From Pseudolabrys sp. (GTDB taxonomy: Bacteria; Pseudomonadota; Alphaproteobacteria; Rhizobiales; Xanthobacteraceae), in NCBI GenBank assembly GCA_017849615.1, contig JAFIGS010000012.1:124001-188000 (forward strand): DNA of 64,000 bases, given 5' to 3'. Both the position numbers and the translations under genes were made by a program. Positions 16,233-24,821 of the stretch are shown here, one piece after another (position 1 is the stretch's first letter; each line of letters begins with the position of its first letter). The notes below the pieces were generated by a model. That model saw nothing but the letters and a program-made list of their open reading frames with translations. It had not been told where the DNA came from and ran no database searches.

Positions 16233-18056
16233 TTATTGCGCCGCCTGACCGACGGTGAGGTCGCGGCCCATGCGATTGAAGCGCGCCTTCTGCTCCGCCG
16301 TCAGCGAGGCGTAGAAATCGCCGAGCGGCTGCTTCACGGTGTTGCCGGCGTCGACCATGGCTTTCAGACGCGTCTCGATGGCTTCGAGACGGCCGGGCGG
16401 GGTGATCGGCGTTTCGCTCGGGCAGGCGGCCTGCAGAATGCCGACCGCCTTCACCGTCGCTTCGCCGAGACGATCGAGCGACGCCTGCTGCTGCTCGGTC
16501 GGCCTGACCGCGTCCTCGATCTGCTCGATCGGCAGATTGGTGAGGCCGGATTTGTTCTCGCCGCACTTCCTGGCGTCGTCGGGCAGCGCTTCCTTCGCCT
16601 CGGCATTGGCGACATTCTTGCCGGGACCGATGGCGTTGAAGCGCTCCTTCTGCTCGTCGCTGAGCGAGTCATAGAACGTCGCCAGCGGCGGCCGCACGGT
16701 CTCCACCGCCTGCAAGGTCGCATCGAGCCGCGCCGTCATCGCGGCGAGACGGCCGGGAGGCGTCAGCGGGTAGGCGTTCTCCGACGGGCAGGTCTGCCTG
16801 AACACATCCGCGGCGCGCTTGCCGGCATTCTCCACGCCGGCGAGCAAGGCCTTCTGATCGGCGTTCAGCCCGACCTTGGTTTCGATCTCCGCGATCGGCC
16901 AGGCGGTGATGCCGTTGCCGGGCTGCTGGCAGAGATTCTGCACGGACTTGAAGGTCAGCGGCTGCGCCGACGCGCGCGGCGCCGATGCCTCGATCGCGCC
17001 GACATAATCCGCCGGCGGTCCGTACTCGCCGTAATAGACGCCGTCGAAGAAGTCGTCATAGGCGTAGTACCAGTAGCCCTCGTCATAGCCCGACGGGAAG
17101 AACGTGTACTCGAAGATGTCCGAATAGGCATAAGGCCAGAACACCGGGCCGAACCACGCCACGAAATTGGCGCGGTGGCCGGTGCGCCAGGCCTGGCGCG
17201 GCGCGGTGCGCTGCCAGCGTTGCGTGCCGACGGCGGCGGCCGCGCTGGCGGCAATCGTGCCCTGACGCCCGGCGAAGGCGCCGGCGAAGCGGCCCTGCCG
17301 CGAAGCCTGCGGCGTGATGCGCGGCTGACCGTTGCGGCGAAGCTGCGGCTGCGCCGGGCTGGCCGCCGCGGCGTTGACGCGCGCGTTCGGCTGCACGGCC
17401 TGCGGCTGCGCCTGTTGCTGACGCTGCGCCGCGCGCTGCTGGCGCGCCTGCTCGAACTGCTGACGACGCGCGGCGCGTTGTGCCGGCGGCAGATTGCGCA
17501 GCACGCGCTGCTCGCGGCGCTGTTGCAGTTGTTCCTGTCGCGCAACGGCGCGCTGTTGCGCGGCGGTCGGCGCGGCGCGTTGCACGGAGGGGACGTTGTT
17601 GGGCTGCGCTGCCGGTGCGTTCGGCGCATTGCGGCGTTCGGCGCGGTTTATGATGCGCGGATGGGCCGACGGCCCCGCATTCTGCGCTGCCGGGCGCTGC
17701 GGGCGATTGGCCTGTTGCGGCGCGACACGCTGCGGCGCCTGCGGCCGGGCGAAATTCGGCGGCGGCCGATGGGCCGGCGGTTGCGGGCGCGACATCTGCG
17801 GCGGCGCCTGACGGACCGCCGGCGGCTGGGGCCGCGCCATCGGCGGCGGTGCGGAAGGACGCGCCATCGGCGGGGGCGCCGGGCGCGCGGCGGGCGGCGC
17901 GGGCCGCGCGGCCGGAGGCGGCGCAGCGGGGCGGGACGCGGCCGGCGGCTTGCGCTTGTCGGTATCGGGCTGCTGCGCGAGCGCGGCCAAAGGCAGCGTC
18001 ACGGCGAGCAGGGTTACGGCGGCGTGGGTCAAAATGCGAGGTGTGGACATGAGCAT
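16233..18056 (-). CDS. Secreted LTXXQ-motif (Spy/CpxP-like) protein with Pro/Gln-rich region
   Basis: This exported protein has about 607 residues. A signal peptide occupies residues 1-28 (hydrophobic core AVTLLAVTLPLAALA). Residues 30-265 are extremely rich in Pro, Ala, Arg and Gln and are probably disordered. Residues 299-345 are packed with Tyr, Phe, Trp and Asp. The C-terminus contains two copies of a module of about 110 residues, each with a Cys pair, a TPPGRL motif and an L-T/S-x-E-Q-K-x-R-F-N ending (SLSDEQKERFN, SLTAEQKARFN), the LTXXQ signature of the Spy/CpxP periplasmic chaperone group. The start with GGAG five bases upstream is used. Function in envelope stress is a guess. Confidence 0.8.
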   Translation of the reverse strand: MLMSTPRILTHAAVTLLAVTLPLAALAQQPDTDKRKPPAASRPAAPPPAARPAPPAARPAPPPMARPSAPPPMARPQPPAVRQAPPQMSRPQPPAHRPPPNFARPQAPQRVAPQQANRPQRPAAQNAGPSAHPRIINRAERRNAPNAPAAQPNNVPSVQRAAPTAAQQRAVARQEQLQQRREQRVLRNLPPAQRAARRQQFEQARQQRAAQRQQQAQPQAVQPNARVNAAAASPAQPQLRRNGQPRITPQASRQGRFAGAFAGRQGTIAASAAAAVGTQRWQRTAPRQAWRTGHRANFVAWFGPVFWPYAYSDIFEYTFFPSGYDEGYWYYAYDDFFDGVYYGEYGPPADYVGAIEASAPRASAQPLTFKSVQNLCQQPGNGITAWPIAEIETKVGLNADQKALLAGVENAGKRAADVFRQTCPSENAYPLTPPGRLAAMTARLDATLQAVETVRPPLATFYDSLSDEQKERFNAIGPGKNVANAEAKEALPDDARKCGENKSGLTNLPIEQIEDAVRPTEQQQASLDRLGEATVKAVGILQAACPSETPITPPGRLEAIETRLKAMVDAGNTVKQPLGDFYASLTAEQKARFNRMGRDLTVGQAAQ

Positions 18057-18185
18057 TATCACTCCGTCACGGACCAAAGGTTCCGGGTTCGCGATTCAAC
18101 GAATGAACCCGTTAATTCCCTTCGCTCGCGTGCGCCGATATCGCGAATGTGATCGGCGATGAACTCCTGTTCATAATCGCCATGT

Positions 18186-19031
18186 TTATGACGCGCCGTG
18201 TGTCCGCGGATAGGCGCTGCGCTGCGGCGAGCGCCAGCCGGCGAGGGCGCCTTCGGCGGGCGCGAAAATCTCGACCTTGAGCGGATAGCATTTCGCCACA
18301 TCGCTGGAATGCTCGGCGCCGCAATCGCCGCCGGGGCAGGCCGACAGCGCGCCGAGCAGATCGATCTCGGCGAAGAACTCGATGAAGTCGCCGGGCCGCA
18401 CCGGGCTCGCCTTCATGAAATACTGGTGCGTCTGCTTGGTGAAGCCGGTGCACATGAAGACATTGAGCACGTCGTGCACGTGCATCTCGGCGTCGCGCAC
18501 ATCCATGTTGCGCGCCGCCGCCAGCGCGCGCGTCAGGTTGGAATGGCAGCAGTGATGATAGTCGCCGCCGGACAGAAGCCGGTGGGTGTAGGGATCGCAG
18601 CGCGTGCCGATGACGTCATGAACGCCGCCGCCGTCGGCGTCGAAGCCGTACCAGCCGAGCGTGTCATGCGTGATGGTGGCGAGCGGCCGCAAATTCGGCA
18701 GCGTGCTCCAGAGCCGGTTGCCGGTGGTGACATGGGTGGCATGCAGCGCGCGCGTCTTGCCGCTGAAGAACCGCTCCGACAGATCCCGCGCATTCCATAA
18801 ATTGAGATCGCCCACCTGCGGGCCTTCGATCGAGACGATGCGGAAGAAGTGCCCGGCCGGCGCCTCGAAGGTTCGCGCGTCGCGCGGCGGCACGATGGTC
18901 TCCGACACCTTGCGCAACGTCTCGCGCGCCCGCCCCAGCATGGCCATGTCGGGCTGCGGCAGCGTCTCGACCGGATAGCAGACCACCGCGGGCCTGCCGC
19001 GGCGTTCGGCGGCGTCGGCGGGTTCGGTCAA
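18186..19031 (-). CDS. DUF1989 (urea carboxylase-associated) family protein
   Basis: The protein has 281 residues. The family's marks are visible: VPPRDARTFEAPAGHFFRI near residue 48, GDLNLWNARD, RDAEMHVHDVLNVFMCTGF and the C-terminal RPGDFIEFFAEIDLL with a Cys pair (CPGGDC). DUF1989 members accompany urea carboxylase and other amine-catabolic genes; some are thought to be amidases or amidinohydrolase-like, but the reaction is not established. It is the last gene of a probable operon after the alpha/beta hydrolase (11 bases) and the epimerase, so a role in degrading a nitrogen compound is likely. Confidence 0.8.
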   Translation of the reverse strand: MTEPADAAERRGRPAVVCYPVETLPQPDMAMLGRARETLRKVSETIVPPRDARTFEAPAGHFFRIVSIEGPQVGDLNLWNARDLSERFFSGKTRALHATHVTTGNRLWSTLPNLRPLATITHDTLGWYGFDADGGGVHDVIGTRCDPYTHRLLSGGDYHHCCHSNLTRALAAARNMDVRDAEMHVHDVLNVFMCTGFTKQTHQYFMKASPVRPGDFIEFFAEIDLLGALSACPGGDCGAEHSSDVAKCYPLKVEIFAPAEGALAGWRSPQRSAYPRTHGAS

Positions 19032-19042
19032 GCGGCTCTCCT

Positions 19043-20005
19043 CTATGCGTGCGATTCCACGAAGGCCGCGATGCCGGCAATGGCGTCGAGCGACTTCGGC
19101 AGCAGTTTGGGGCGCGACAGGAAGCCGTGCATCTGGCCGGGAAAGCGCGTCACCGTCACCGGCACGCCTTCGGCCTTCAGGCGCGCGGCATAGGCCTCGC
19201 CTTCATCGTAGAGCGGATCGAAGCCGGCGAGGATGATCAGCGCCGGCGGCAGGCCCTTGAGGCTCTGCGCGAAGAACGGCGAGCAGCGCCAGTCGCGGCG
19301 CTGGCCGACGTCCGGTACATATTTGTCGATGAAGTCGCGCATGCCGCCATTGTTCAGGGCGACGCCCTTCTCGAAGCGCTCGTCATATTCGAAGGTCAGA
19401 TCGACGATCGGATAAGTGAGAACCTGCGCGCGCAGCTTGATGTGGGCGTCGTCGCGCAGCGCCAGGGCAACGGTCGCGGCGAGATTGCCGCCGGCGCTGT
19501 CGCCGCCGACAAAGATGCGCTCGGGGTCGATCTTGAGCATCGCGGCATTGGCGAAAACCCAGCGCGTCGCGGCGACGGCGTCGTCGAAGGCGGCGGGAAA
19601 GACATGCTCGGGCGCGAGGCGATAATCGACGCTGACCACGGCGCAGTTGGCGGCGTTGGCGACGGCGCGGCAAACCCAGTCATGGCTGTCGAGATCGCCG
19701 ATCACCCAGCCGCCGCCGTGGAAATAGACCTGCACCGGCAATGCGTCGTCGGTGAGCGTCGCGTTGCCGCGATAGTAGCGAACCTGGAACGCGCCGCCTT
19801 TGCCCGGCACCGTGAATTCGCGCGTCATCGCCACATGCGGCAGGTCGGGCTGGTTGAACGGCCGCGCCCGGCGCATGCCTTCACGCGCCAGTTCCGGCGT
19901 CGGCGGGGTGGCCGGCGGCGGCGGCTGCAAGGTCATGTAGGCGCTGGACTCGGGGTCCATGTCGCCGAGCGAAGCGCGGAACGTGACGGTGGAAGCAACA
20001 CTCAT
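19043..20005 (-). CDS. Alpha/beta hydrolase, hormone-sensitive lipase family
   Basis: This serine hydrolase of about 320 residues is of the HSL/acetyl-esterase type. The oxyanion motif HGGGW (residues 93-97), the nucleophile elbow GDSAGGN, the catalytic Asp in AGFDPLYDEGE and the His in GQMHGF are all present, so it should be active. No signal peptide is apparent. AGGA lies eight bases before the chosen ATG. It sits between the epimerase (49 bases upstream) and the DUF1989 gene (11 bases downstream) on the same strand. It may hydrolyse an ester or lactone in the same catabolic path; the substrate is unknown. Confidence 0.88.
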   Translation of the reverse strand: MSVASTVTFRASLGDMDPESSAYMTLQPPPPATPPTPELAREGMRRARPFNQPDLPHVAMTREFTVPGKGGAFQVRYYRGNATLTDDALPVQVYFHGGGWVIGDLDSHDWVCRAVANAANCAVVSVDYRLAPEHVFPAAFDDAVAATRWVFANAAMLKIDPERIFVGGDSAGGNLAATVALALRDDAHIKLRAQVLTYPIVDLTFEYDERFEKGVALNNGGMRDFIDKYVPDVGQRRDWRCSPFFAQSLKGLPPALIILAGFDPLYDEGEAYAARLKAEGVPVTVTRFPGQMHGFLSRPKLLPKSLDAIAGIAAFVESHA

Positions 20006-20054
20006 AAGCAGATCCTGATTGACGGGGAAACGGCGCCGGGGTGGGACCGGTCGA

Positions 20055-21056
20055 TCAGCCCACCTGGAAGCCGTGGGCCAGCGGGTCGCGGTCATCGACG
20101 AAGATGGTGTTGTGGCCGATGACCTGGGCCCAGCCGGCGACGCTGGGGCGGATGGCGCGATGATTGCCGACGGTGGTTTCGGATTCGACGCGGCAATCGA
20201 ACATCGTGCCGATGATGCTCTCGTGGATGAACTCCTGGCCGGACTTTAGTTTCCCCTTGCCGGCGAGCTGCGCCATGCGCGCCGACGAACCGGTGCCGCA
20301 AGGGCTGCGGTCGATGGCCTTGTCGCCGTAGAACACGGCATTGCGCGCATGGGCGCGCGCGGCGCGCGGCCTGTCGGTCCATTGCACATGGGTGACGTCG
20401 CGGATGCGCGAATCCTCGGGATGCACCGGCGCGACCTTCTCCTGTGCCGCCTTGCGCACCAGCGGCGAGAGACGCTGGATTTCGGACACCGGCATGGTGT
20501 CGAGGCCGGGCCAGTTCTTCTGCGGCTCGATGATGGCGTAGTAATTGCCGCCATAGGCGACATCGAGCGTGATGGCGCCGAGTGTCGGCACCTCGATCTC
20601 GACATCGGTGGCGTGCAGATAGCTGGCGATGTTGTAGAGGCGCACCTGATCGACGAAGCGGCCGTTCTGCGTGTATTCGATGGCGACGCGGCCGGCCGGC
20701 GCCTCGATGGCGAGCTTGCCCGGCTCGCGCGGCGTCACGAGGCCTTCCTCGATGGCGACGGTGACGGTGCCGATGGTGCCGTGGCCGCACATCGGCAGGC
20801 AGCCCGACACTTCGATGTACAAGACGCCGACGTCGCAATCCTCGCGCGTCGAGGGATAAAGGATCGAGCCCGACATCACGTCATGGCCGCGCGGCTCGAA
20901 CATCAGCGCGCGGCGGACCCAGTCGTGATCGCGCAGGAAGATCTCGCGCTTGTCGAGCATCGGCACATGCGGCAGCAGCGGCCCGCCGCCGGCGACGACG
21001 CGCACCGGATTGCCGCAGGTATGCGCATCGATGCAGAAGAAGGTGTTGCGCGCCAT
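20055..21056 (-). CDS. Proline racemase family, probable 4-hydroxyproline 2-epimerase
   Basis: This cofactor-independent epimerase of 333 residues carries both catalytic Cys: Cys90 in CLPMCGHGTIG and Cys253 in DRSPCGTGSS. Two Cys fit proline racemase or 4-hydroxyproline 2-epimerase, whereas dehydratase members have Thr at the second site. Members of this type convert trans-4-hydroxy-L-proline to cis-4-hydroxy-D-proline for degradation. No D-amino-acid oxidase, deaminase or semialdehyde dehydrogenase of that pathway is in the window; instead a hydrolase and a DUF1989 gene follow. The substrate may therefore be a related imino acid. Confidence 0.85.
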   Translation of the reverse strand: MARNTFFCIDAHTCGNPVRVVAGGGPLLPHVPMLDKREIFLRDHDWVRRALMFEPRGHDVMSGSILYPSTREDCDVGVLYIEVSGCLPMCGHGTIGTVTVAIEEGLVTPREPGKLAIEAPAGRVAIEYTQNGRFVDQVRLYNIASYLHATDVEIEVPTLGAITLDVAYGGNYYAIIEPQKNWPGLDTMPVSEIQRLSPLVRKAAQEKVAPVHPEDSRIRDVTHVQWTDRPRAARAHARNAVFYGDKAIDRSPCGTGSSARMAQLAGKGKLKSGQEFIHESIIGTMFDCRVESETTVGNHRAIRPSVAGWAQVIGHNTIFVDDRDPLAHGFQVG

Positions 21057-21091
21057 GGGGAACTCCGCTGGTCGCGGCAGTTAAACACTCC

Positions 21092-21152
21092 GTTCATCCC
21101 GGCGAAAGCGGGAATCCAGAAGGTCTGGGCCCCCGCTTTCGCGGGGGCGACG
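21092..21152. repeat. Short ATCCCGGCGAAAGCGGG-type repeat
   Basis: TTCATCCCGGCGAAAGCGGG is followed by CCCCCGCTTTCGCGGGGGCGAC, giving two CGAAAGCG/CGCTTTCG inverted arms. It lies between the epimerase start and the transglycosylase stop. It may act as a processed 3' hairpin for the transglycosylase transcript. Confidence 0.6.
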
Positions 21153-21158
21153 GTGAGA

Positions 21159-22709
21159 TCAACAGCGCCGATATTCCCGGGCCTTTTCCGGCGACATGCG
21201 CAAGGTCAGGCAGCCCTGCACGGTCCAGACCCGCACGGTGACCCGGTCGCGCGACGCGGACGGCGGCGGCGCGGCGGCCGGCTCGTCAACCGGCTGCGCG
21301 GTGGCGGCGCGGTTCGGGCGCGGGCGCGGCGTTTCGATGGCAGGCTCGCTCGGCGCGGCGGTGACAGGCGCGCTTGAGACCGGCGCGGCGGTGACCGGCG
21401 GAGCGGGCTTAGGCGACGTTGCCGGACGTTCCGCAGCTTTGGTCTCGGTCCCGGGCTTGCGGGCGAGCGGCGCCACGGGCGCCGGATTTCGTTCGCTCTG
21501 CAGGCGCGCGATCAACTCCTCGGTCGGCCAGGCGTCGGCCGGCATGCCGTATTTGACCTGCATGGTCGCCACCGCCTTGCGCGTGCCGGCGCCGAGACGG
21601 CCATCGACCTCGCCGACGTCGAGCCCGCGCTTGGACAACTGGCGCTGCAATTCCATCATCTGCTCGGTGGTGATGGGCTTGATGTCGCGCGCGCCCGTCT
21701 CGTTGACCGGCGGCGCGCCGCCGAGGCGCGTGGCGAAATAGGCGACCGTGGTGGCGTAAACGAACGACGCGTTCCAGTCGGTGAAGACGTGGAAGTTCTG
21801 ATAGCCGAGAAACGCGGGGCCCTTGCGGCCCATCGGCAAGATCAGCGAGGCCGGCATGTTGTCACGCGGCAGCGCCGCGCCATGCGCGGACTTCACGCCC
21901 CACGCGACCCACTGCGAACGCGGATGCTGCGTATCGAGGTCGGCCTCATGCCAGGGCAACTCGTCCGGCACCGTGACTTCCTGCAGCCAGGGCTCGCCGC
22001 GGCGCCAGCCGATCGCGTGCAGATAGTTGGCGGCCGAGGCCAAAGTGTCGGGAATGCTGTTGACGAGATCGCGGTGGCCGTCGCCGTCGAAATCGACGCC
22101 GTATTTGATGTAATTCGACGGCGTGAACTGCATGCCGCCGAATTCGCCGGCCCAGTTGCCGGTCATCTGATCGACGGTCTTGTCGCCGCGCTGGATGATC
22201 CTGAGCGCGTCGATCAATTCCTCGCGAAATTTGTCGCCGCGCCGGCAGTCATAAGCGAGGGTGGTCAGCGCCGGAAGGATCTTGAACTTGCCGAACAGCG
22301 CGCCGTAATCGCTCTCGAGCCCCCACACCGCGGTGATGACCTCGGCCGGCACGCCGTATGTTTTCTCGATGCGATTGAACAGGGAGCGATGTTCCTGGAT
22401 CTTCGCCATGCCGTTCGGGATGCGCTTGCCCCCGAGCAGGCGGTTCGAGAACTGGATGAAGGTGAGCTGGAAGACGCCCTGGCCGGAATCGCGCCTGATC
22501 ACCGATTCATCGAAGACCATTTCGGGCGAAGCGGCGTTCAGCGTCTCGCGGTTGATGCCGTGGGCGAGGGCGTCCTTCTTGAAGTCGGCGAGCCATTTGC
22601 TGAAGTCGTGGGTGTTGACGCAGCGTGGCGCGGCCTGCGCCGTGCCGGTCATGCCGAAGCCCGCCAGGGCAAAGGTGGCCGCCAGAACCAGCGCCGCTCG
22701 CCGCATCAT
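21159..22709 (-). CDS. Lytic murein transglycosylase (MltB family) with peptidoglycan-binding domain
   Basis: This periplasmic enzyme of about 516 residues cleaves peptidoglycan with formation of anhydromuramic ends. A signal peptide covers residues 1-27 (core LVLAATFALAGF, ending AQA). The SLT_2 catalytic domain spans about 30-320, with the catalytic Glu132 in VWGLESDYGALFGKF and the EFGGMQFTPSNY segment. A PG_binding_1 domain follows at about 335-390 (LQRQLSKRGLDVGEVDGRLG). The tail is Pro/Ala-rich and ends with a short Cys-containing stretch. The MMRR start is chosen for the signal peptide; a start nine codons earlier is possible. Its job is wall turnover or insertion of envelope machines. 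Confidence 0.9.
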   Translation of the reverse strand: MMRRAALVLAATFALAGFGMTGTAQAAPRCVNTHDFSKWLADFKKDALAHGINRETLNAASPEMVFDESVIRRDSGQGVFQLTFIQFSNRLLGGKRIPNGMAKIQEHRSLFNRIEKTYGVPAEVITAVWGLESDYGALFGKFKILPALTTLAYDCRRGDKFREELIDALRIIQRGDKTVDQMTGNWAGEFGGMQFTPSNYIKYGVDFDGDGHRDLVNSIPDTLASAANYLHAIGWRRGEPWLQEVTVPDELPWHEADLDTQHPRSQWVAWGVKSAHGAALPRDNMPASLILPMGRKGPAFLGYQNFHVFTDWNASFVYATTVAYFATRLGGAPPVNETGARDIKPITTEQMMELQRQLSKRGLDVGEVDGRLGAGTRKAVATMQVKYGMPADAWPTEELIARLQSERNPAPVAPLARKPGTETKAAERPATSPKPAPPVTAAPVSSAPVTAAPSEPAIETPRPRPNRAATAQPVDEPAAAPPPSASRDRVTVRVWTVQGCLTLRMSPEKAREYRRC

Positions 22710-22843
22710 TGATTGTCCGCCGTTGTTGACCGTCATCAGCCCCGAATCTTCCCATATGGCGGCCAAGGTCAAGGCCGCTCGGGAAACGGCGTTAAGGGCG
22801 ATTCTTGGGCAAAAGATGGTGCCGGAAGGCCGGCGGGGCGCGG

Positions 22844-23602
22844 TTAACGCCGCAGCGCCGGGGCTTCGACGCGGGCGCTGAGTGCGGCGCGCGGGATCGA
22901 GGCCGTGACTTCGCCGGCCTGCGGCGCGGGCGAGGCGATGCGGGCGTCGCTCAGCTTCTCGCGCGTCGCGCGGGACAGACCATTGTAGTTCTGCACCGGC
23001 GTGAAGTTGGCGGCGACATTGCTGCGGTCGGCGCCGCGGCCGGTATAGGCAAGAAGGCCGGTCTCGGTGGCGACGATATCGCCCGGACGCAAGGTCGGGT
23101 CGGTGGTGGCGTCGATATGGGCGAGGCCGAAGGGCGTGCGGCCGTTGCAGGAACAGTTCGAGGCGATCTTCTTGCGATAGGCATAGGCGTTCGGCATGTC
23201 GCTGTAGCGGCTGCCGTCATTCGCCGTCGCGTAGTCGATATCGCTGCCCATGTAGAGCTTGGTCTGGGCCGCCGGACAGAACGACGAGCAGGCTTCCGCG
23301 GTGCTCATGCCGTTGCTCGACGACACGGGGAAGTAGTGGCCGTCGCAGGAGCGCACGCAGAATGCCTTGGACGGGCCGGTGTTCTCGGCGCGCACGCGGC
23401 TGTCGTCGCCGGCATTCAACTGCTCGAAAAAGCCGTTCGGCGCGGGCGGCGGCGCGGCGCCCTCGATGGCGCGGCTGATGCCGCCGAACAGACGATCGAA
23501 AAAACCCGCAGAGGCGGATTGCGGCATGGTCAAAACCGCGAGCACCAGCGCTCCGGCGCCGACAACCACCCGAAAAGCTTGCCTTTTACCGGCCCACGCC
23601 AT
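22844..23602 (-). CDS. DUF2865 family secreted protein
   Basis: This protein of 252 residues has a signal peptide (residues 1-32, ending SASA before GFFDRLFGG). The DUF2865 core at about 75-160 is recognisable: KAFCVRSCDGHYFPV, then a C-x-x-x-C pair (ACSSFCPAAQTK), NAYAYRKK and the CSCNGR motif, giving six conserved Cys probably in disulfides. The family is common in Hyphomicrobiales and uncharacterised. The C-terminal 60 residues are low complexity. It is upstream of the transglycosylase on the same strand, 134 bases away, so a cell-envelope role is plausible only by context. Confidence 0.85.
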   Translation of the reverse strand: MAWAGKRQAFRVVVGAGALVLAVLTMPQSASAGFFDRLFGGISRAIEGAAPPPAPNGFFEQLNAGDDSRVRAENTGPSKAFCVRSCDGHYFPVSSSNGMSTAEACSSFCPAAQTKLYMGSDIDYATANDGSRYSDMPNAYAYRKKIASNCSCNGRTPFGLAHIDATTDPTLRPGDIVATETGLLAYTGRGADRSNVAANFTPVQNYNGLSRATREKLSDARIASPAPQAGEVTASIPRAALSARVEAPALRR

Positions 23603-23858
23603 GACGACCCTGCCTTCGCCTCAATTCCAACGCCGCACCAACGCCTCATCATGGCGAAAGTTGCGCGGAACCGGGCCTCGAGCCGGCGGCACCATAGCGT
23701 CGGCATGGTAAAGGCGCGGTTAGTGGCGTCCCTGCCGCGCCGCGGCGGTAACCGGCGACGCTTCGAAGCGCCGTCGCGCGGTTACAGCAGCTTTATTTGA
23801 TATCCCGCTTGACGCCGTCCACTGTCGCGCCACATCGTGCGGTCTGCGGAGGTGGATG

Positions 23859-24224
23859 ATGGGTTTGTTCGATGCGCTCGGCGGCGTCGTCAAAGGCGTG
23901 CTGCAGCAGGAAGGCGGCCAGCTCGAAGGCGCGCTGCTGTCGCAGGTTCTCGCCAACACCAATCTCGGCGATCTCGGCGGCCTGGTGCAGAAGCTGCAAA
24001 GCGGCGGGCTGGCCGGTGAGGTGGCCTCGTGGCTCGGCAACGGCTCGAACATGCCGGTGACCGCGGAGCAGCTTCAGGCCGCGCTCGGCAACAGCCATGT
24101 TCAGGACATCGCGCGCTCGATGGGCATCCCGGTCGAGACGCTGATGCCGATGCTGGCGCAGCAACTGCCCGCGCTGATCGACAAGCTCAGCCCCAATGGC
24201 AGGCTGGCCGCACCGGCCGCCTGA
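23859..24224 (+). CDS. YidB-like (DUF937) protein
   Basis: This small Gly/Leu-rich protein of 121 residues contains QVLANTNLGDLGGLVQKLQS and the segment GLAGEVASWLGNGSNMPVTA, then LGNSHVQDIARSMGI, the conserved pattern of YidB/DUF937 proteins. The family's function is unknown. Of the two adjacent ATGs, the second is chosen because GGAGGT then lies five bases upstream. It has no signal peptide. A secreted-protein gene follows 31 bases later on the same strand. Confidence 0.85.
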   Translation: MGLFDALGGVVKGVLQQEGGQLEGALLSQVLANTNLGDLGGLVQKLQSGGLAGEVASWLGNGSNMPVTAEQLQAALGNSHVQDIARSMGIPVETLMPMLAQQLPALIDKLSPNGRLAAPAA

Positions 24225-24255
24225 TCCCAGGTTCTATCCAACGGAGGAAACCGGA

Positions 24256-24744
24256 ATGCTCAAATCGCTCAATCATGGCGTGGCGGCCGCTGTCGCGGCG
24301 CTGGTGGCGCTGGCCGTCTGGCCCGCGGCGCCGGCCTCGGCGCTGACGATGCAGGAATGCAGCGCCAAATACGAGGCCGCCAAGAAGGCGAATACGCTTG
24401 GCACCATGAAGTGGAACGACTTCCGCAAGGCGCAGTGCGGCGACACGGCGGCGGCGGCGCCGGCAACAACAACAACACCGCCGCCGCCCGCCCCCGCCAC
24501 GGCGGCGAAGCCTGCAGCGACGCCGCCCGCAGCCGCCAAGCCTGCGGCGCCAGCAACCGCCGCCGTCTTCCCCAAGGCGGTCGATCCGAAATACGCCAAG
24601 GAAAAAGCCGGCACCGCGCGCGAGAAAACCTGCGTCGATCAGTACAACGCCAACAAGGCGAACAACGCCAATGGCGGCATGAAGTGGACCGAAAAGGGCG
24701 GCGGCTACTGGAGCGCCTGCAACAAGGCGCTCAAGGGCGCCTGA
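24256..24744 (+). CDS. Secreted protein with duplicated Cys motif
   Basis: The product has 162 residues. Residues 1-30 are a signal peptide (AAAVAALVALAVWPAAPASA). Two related motifs of about 30 residues flank a Pro/Ala/Thr linker (residues 65-105): ECSAKYEAAKKANTLGTMKW ending in QC, and CVDQYNANKANNANGGMKW ending in AC. Each has two Cys spaced 24-35 residues apart, likely forming a disulfide. Similar proteins are frequent in Rhizobiales but I know no function. GGAGGAAACC precedes the ATG. A strong terminator follows the stop. Confidence 0.75.
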   Translation: MLKSLNHGVAAAVAALVALAVWPAAPASALTMQECSAKYEAAKKANTLGTMKWNDFRKAQCGDTAAAAPATTTTPPPPAPATAAKPAATPPAAAKPAAPATAAVFPKAVDPKYAKEKAGTAREKTCVDQYNANKANNANGGMKWTEKGGGYWSACNKALKGA

Positions 24745-24760
24745 ACCATTCGCTTCGATG

Positions 24761-24795
24761 AAAAGCCGCCGGGTTCGCGCCCGGCGGTTTTTTTA
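24761..24795 (+). terminator. Rho-independent terminator
   Basis: The stem GCCGCCGGG/CCCGGCGG with a loop of six bases and seven T residues begins 17 bases after the stop of the Cys-repeat secreted protein. An A-run on the other side may let it serve the convergent DUF6614-like gene as well. Confidence 0.9.
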
Positions 24796-24821
24796 TTGAG
24801 AAGGCGTGTGGAGGACCGGGC

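Noticed and set aside
16206..18152. Plus-strand open frame of 648 codons over the LTXXQ gene
   Set aside because: Arg/Leu/Gly-rich shadow of the Pro/Ala/Gln-rich minus-strand gene, without ribosome-binding site or domain.
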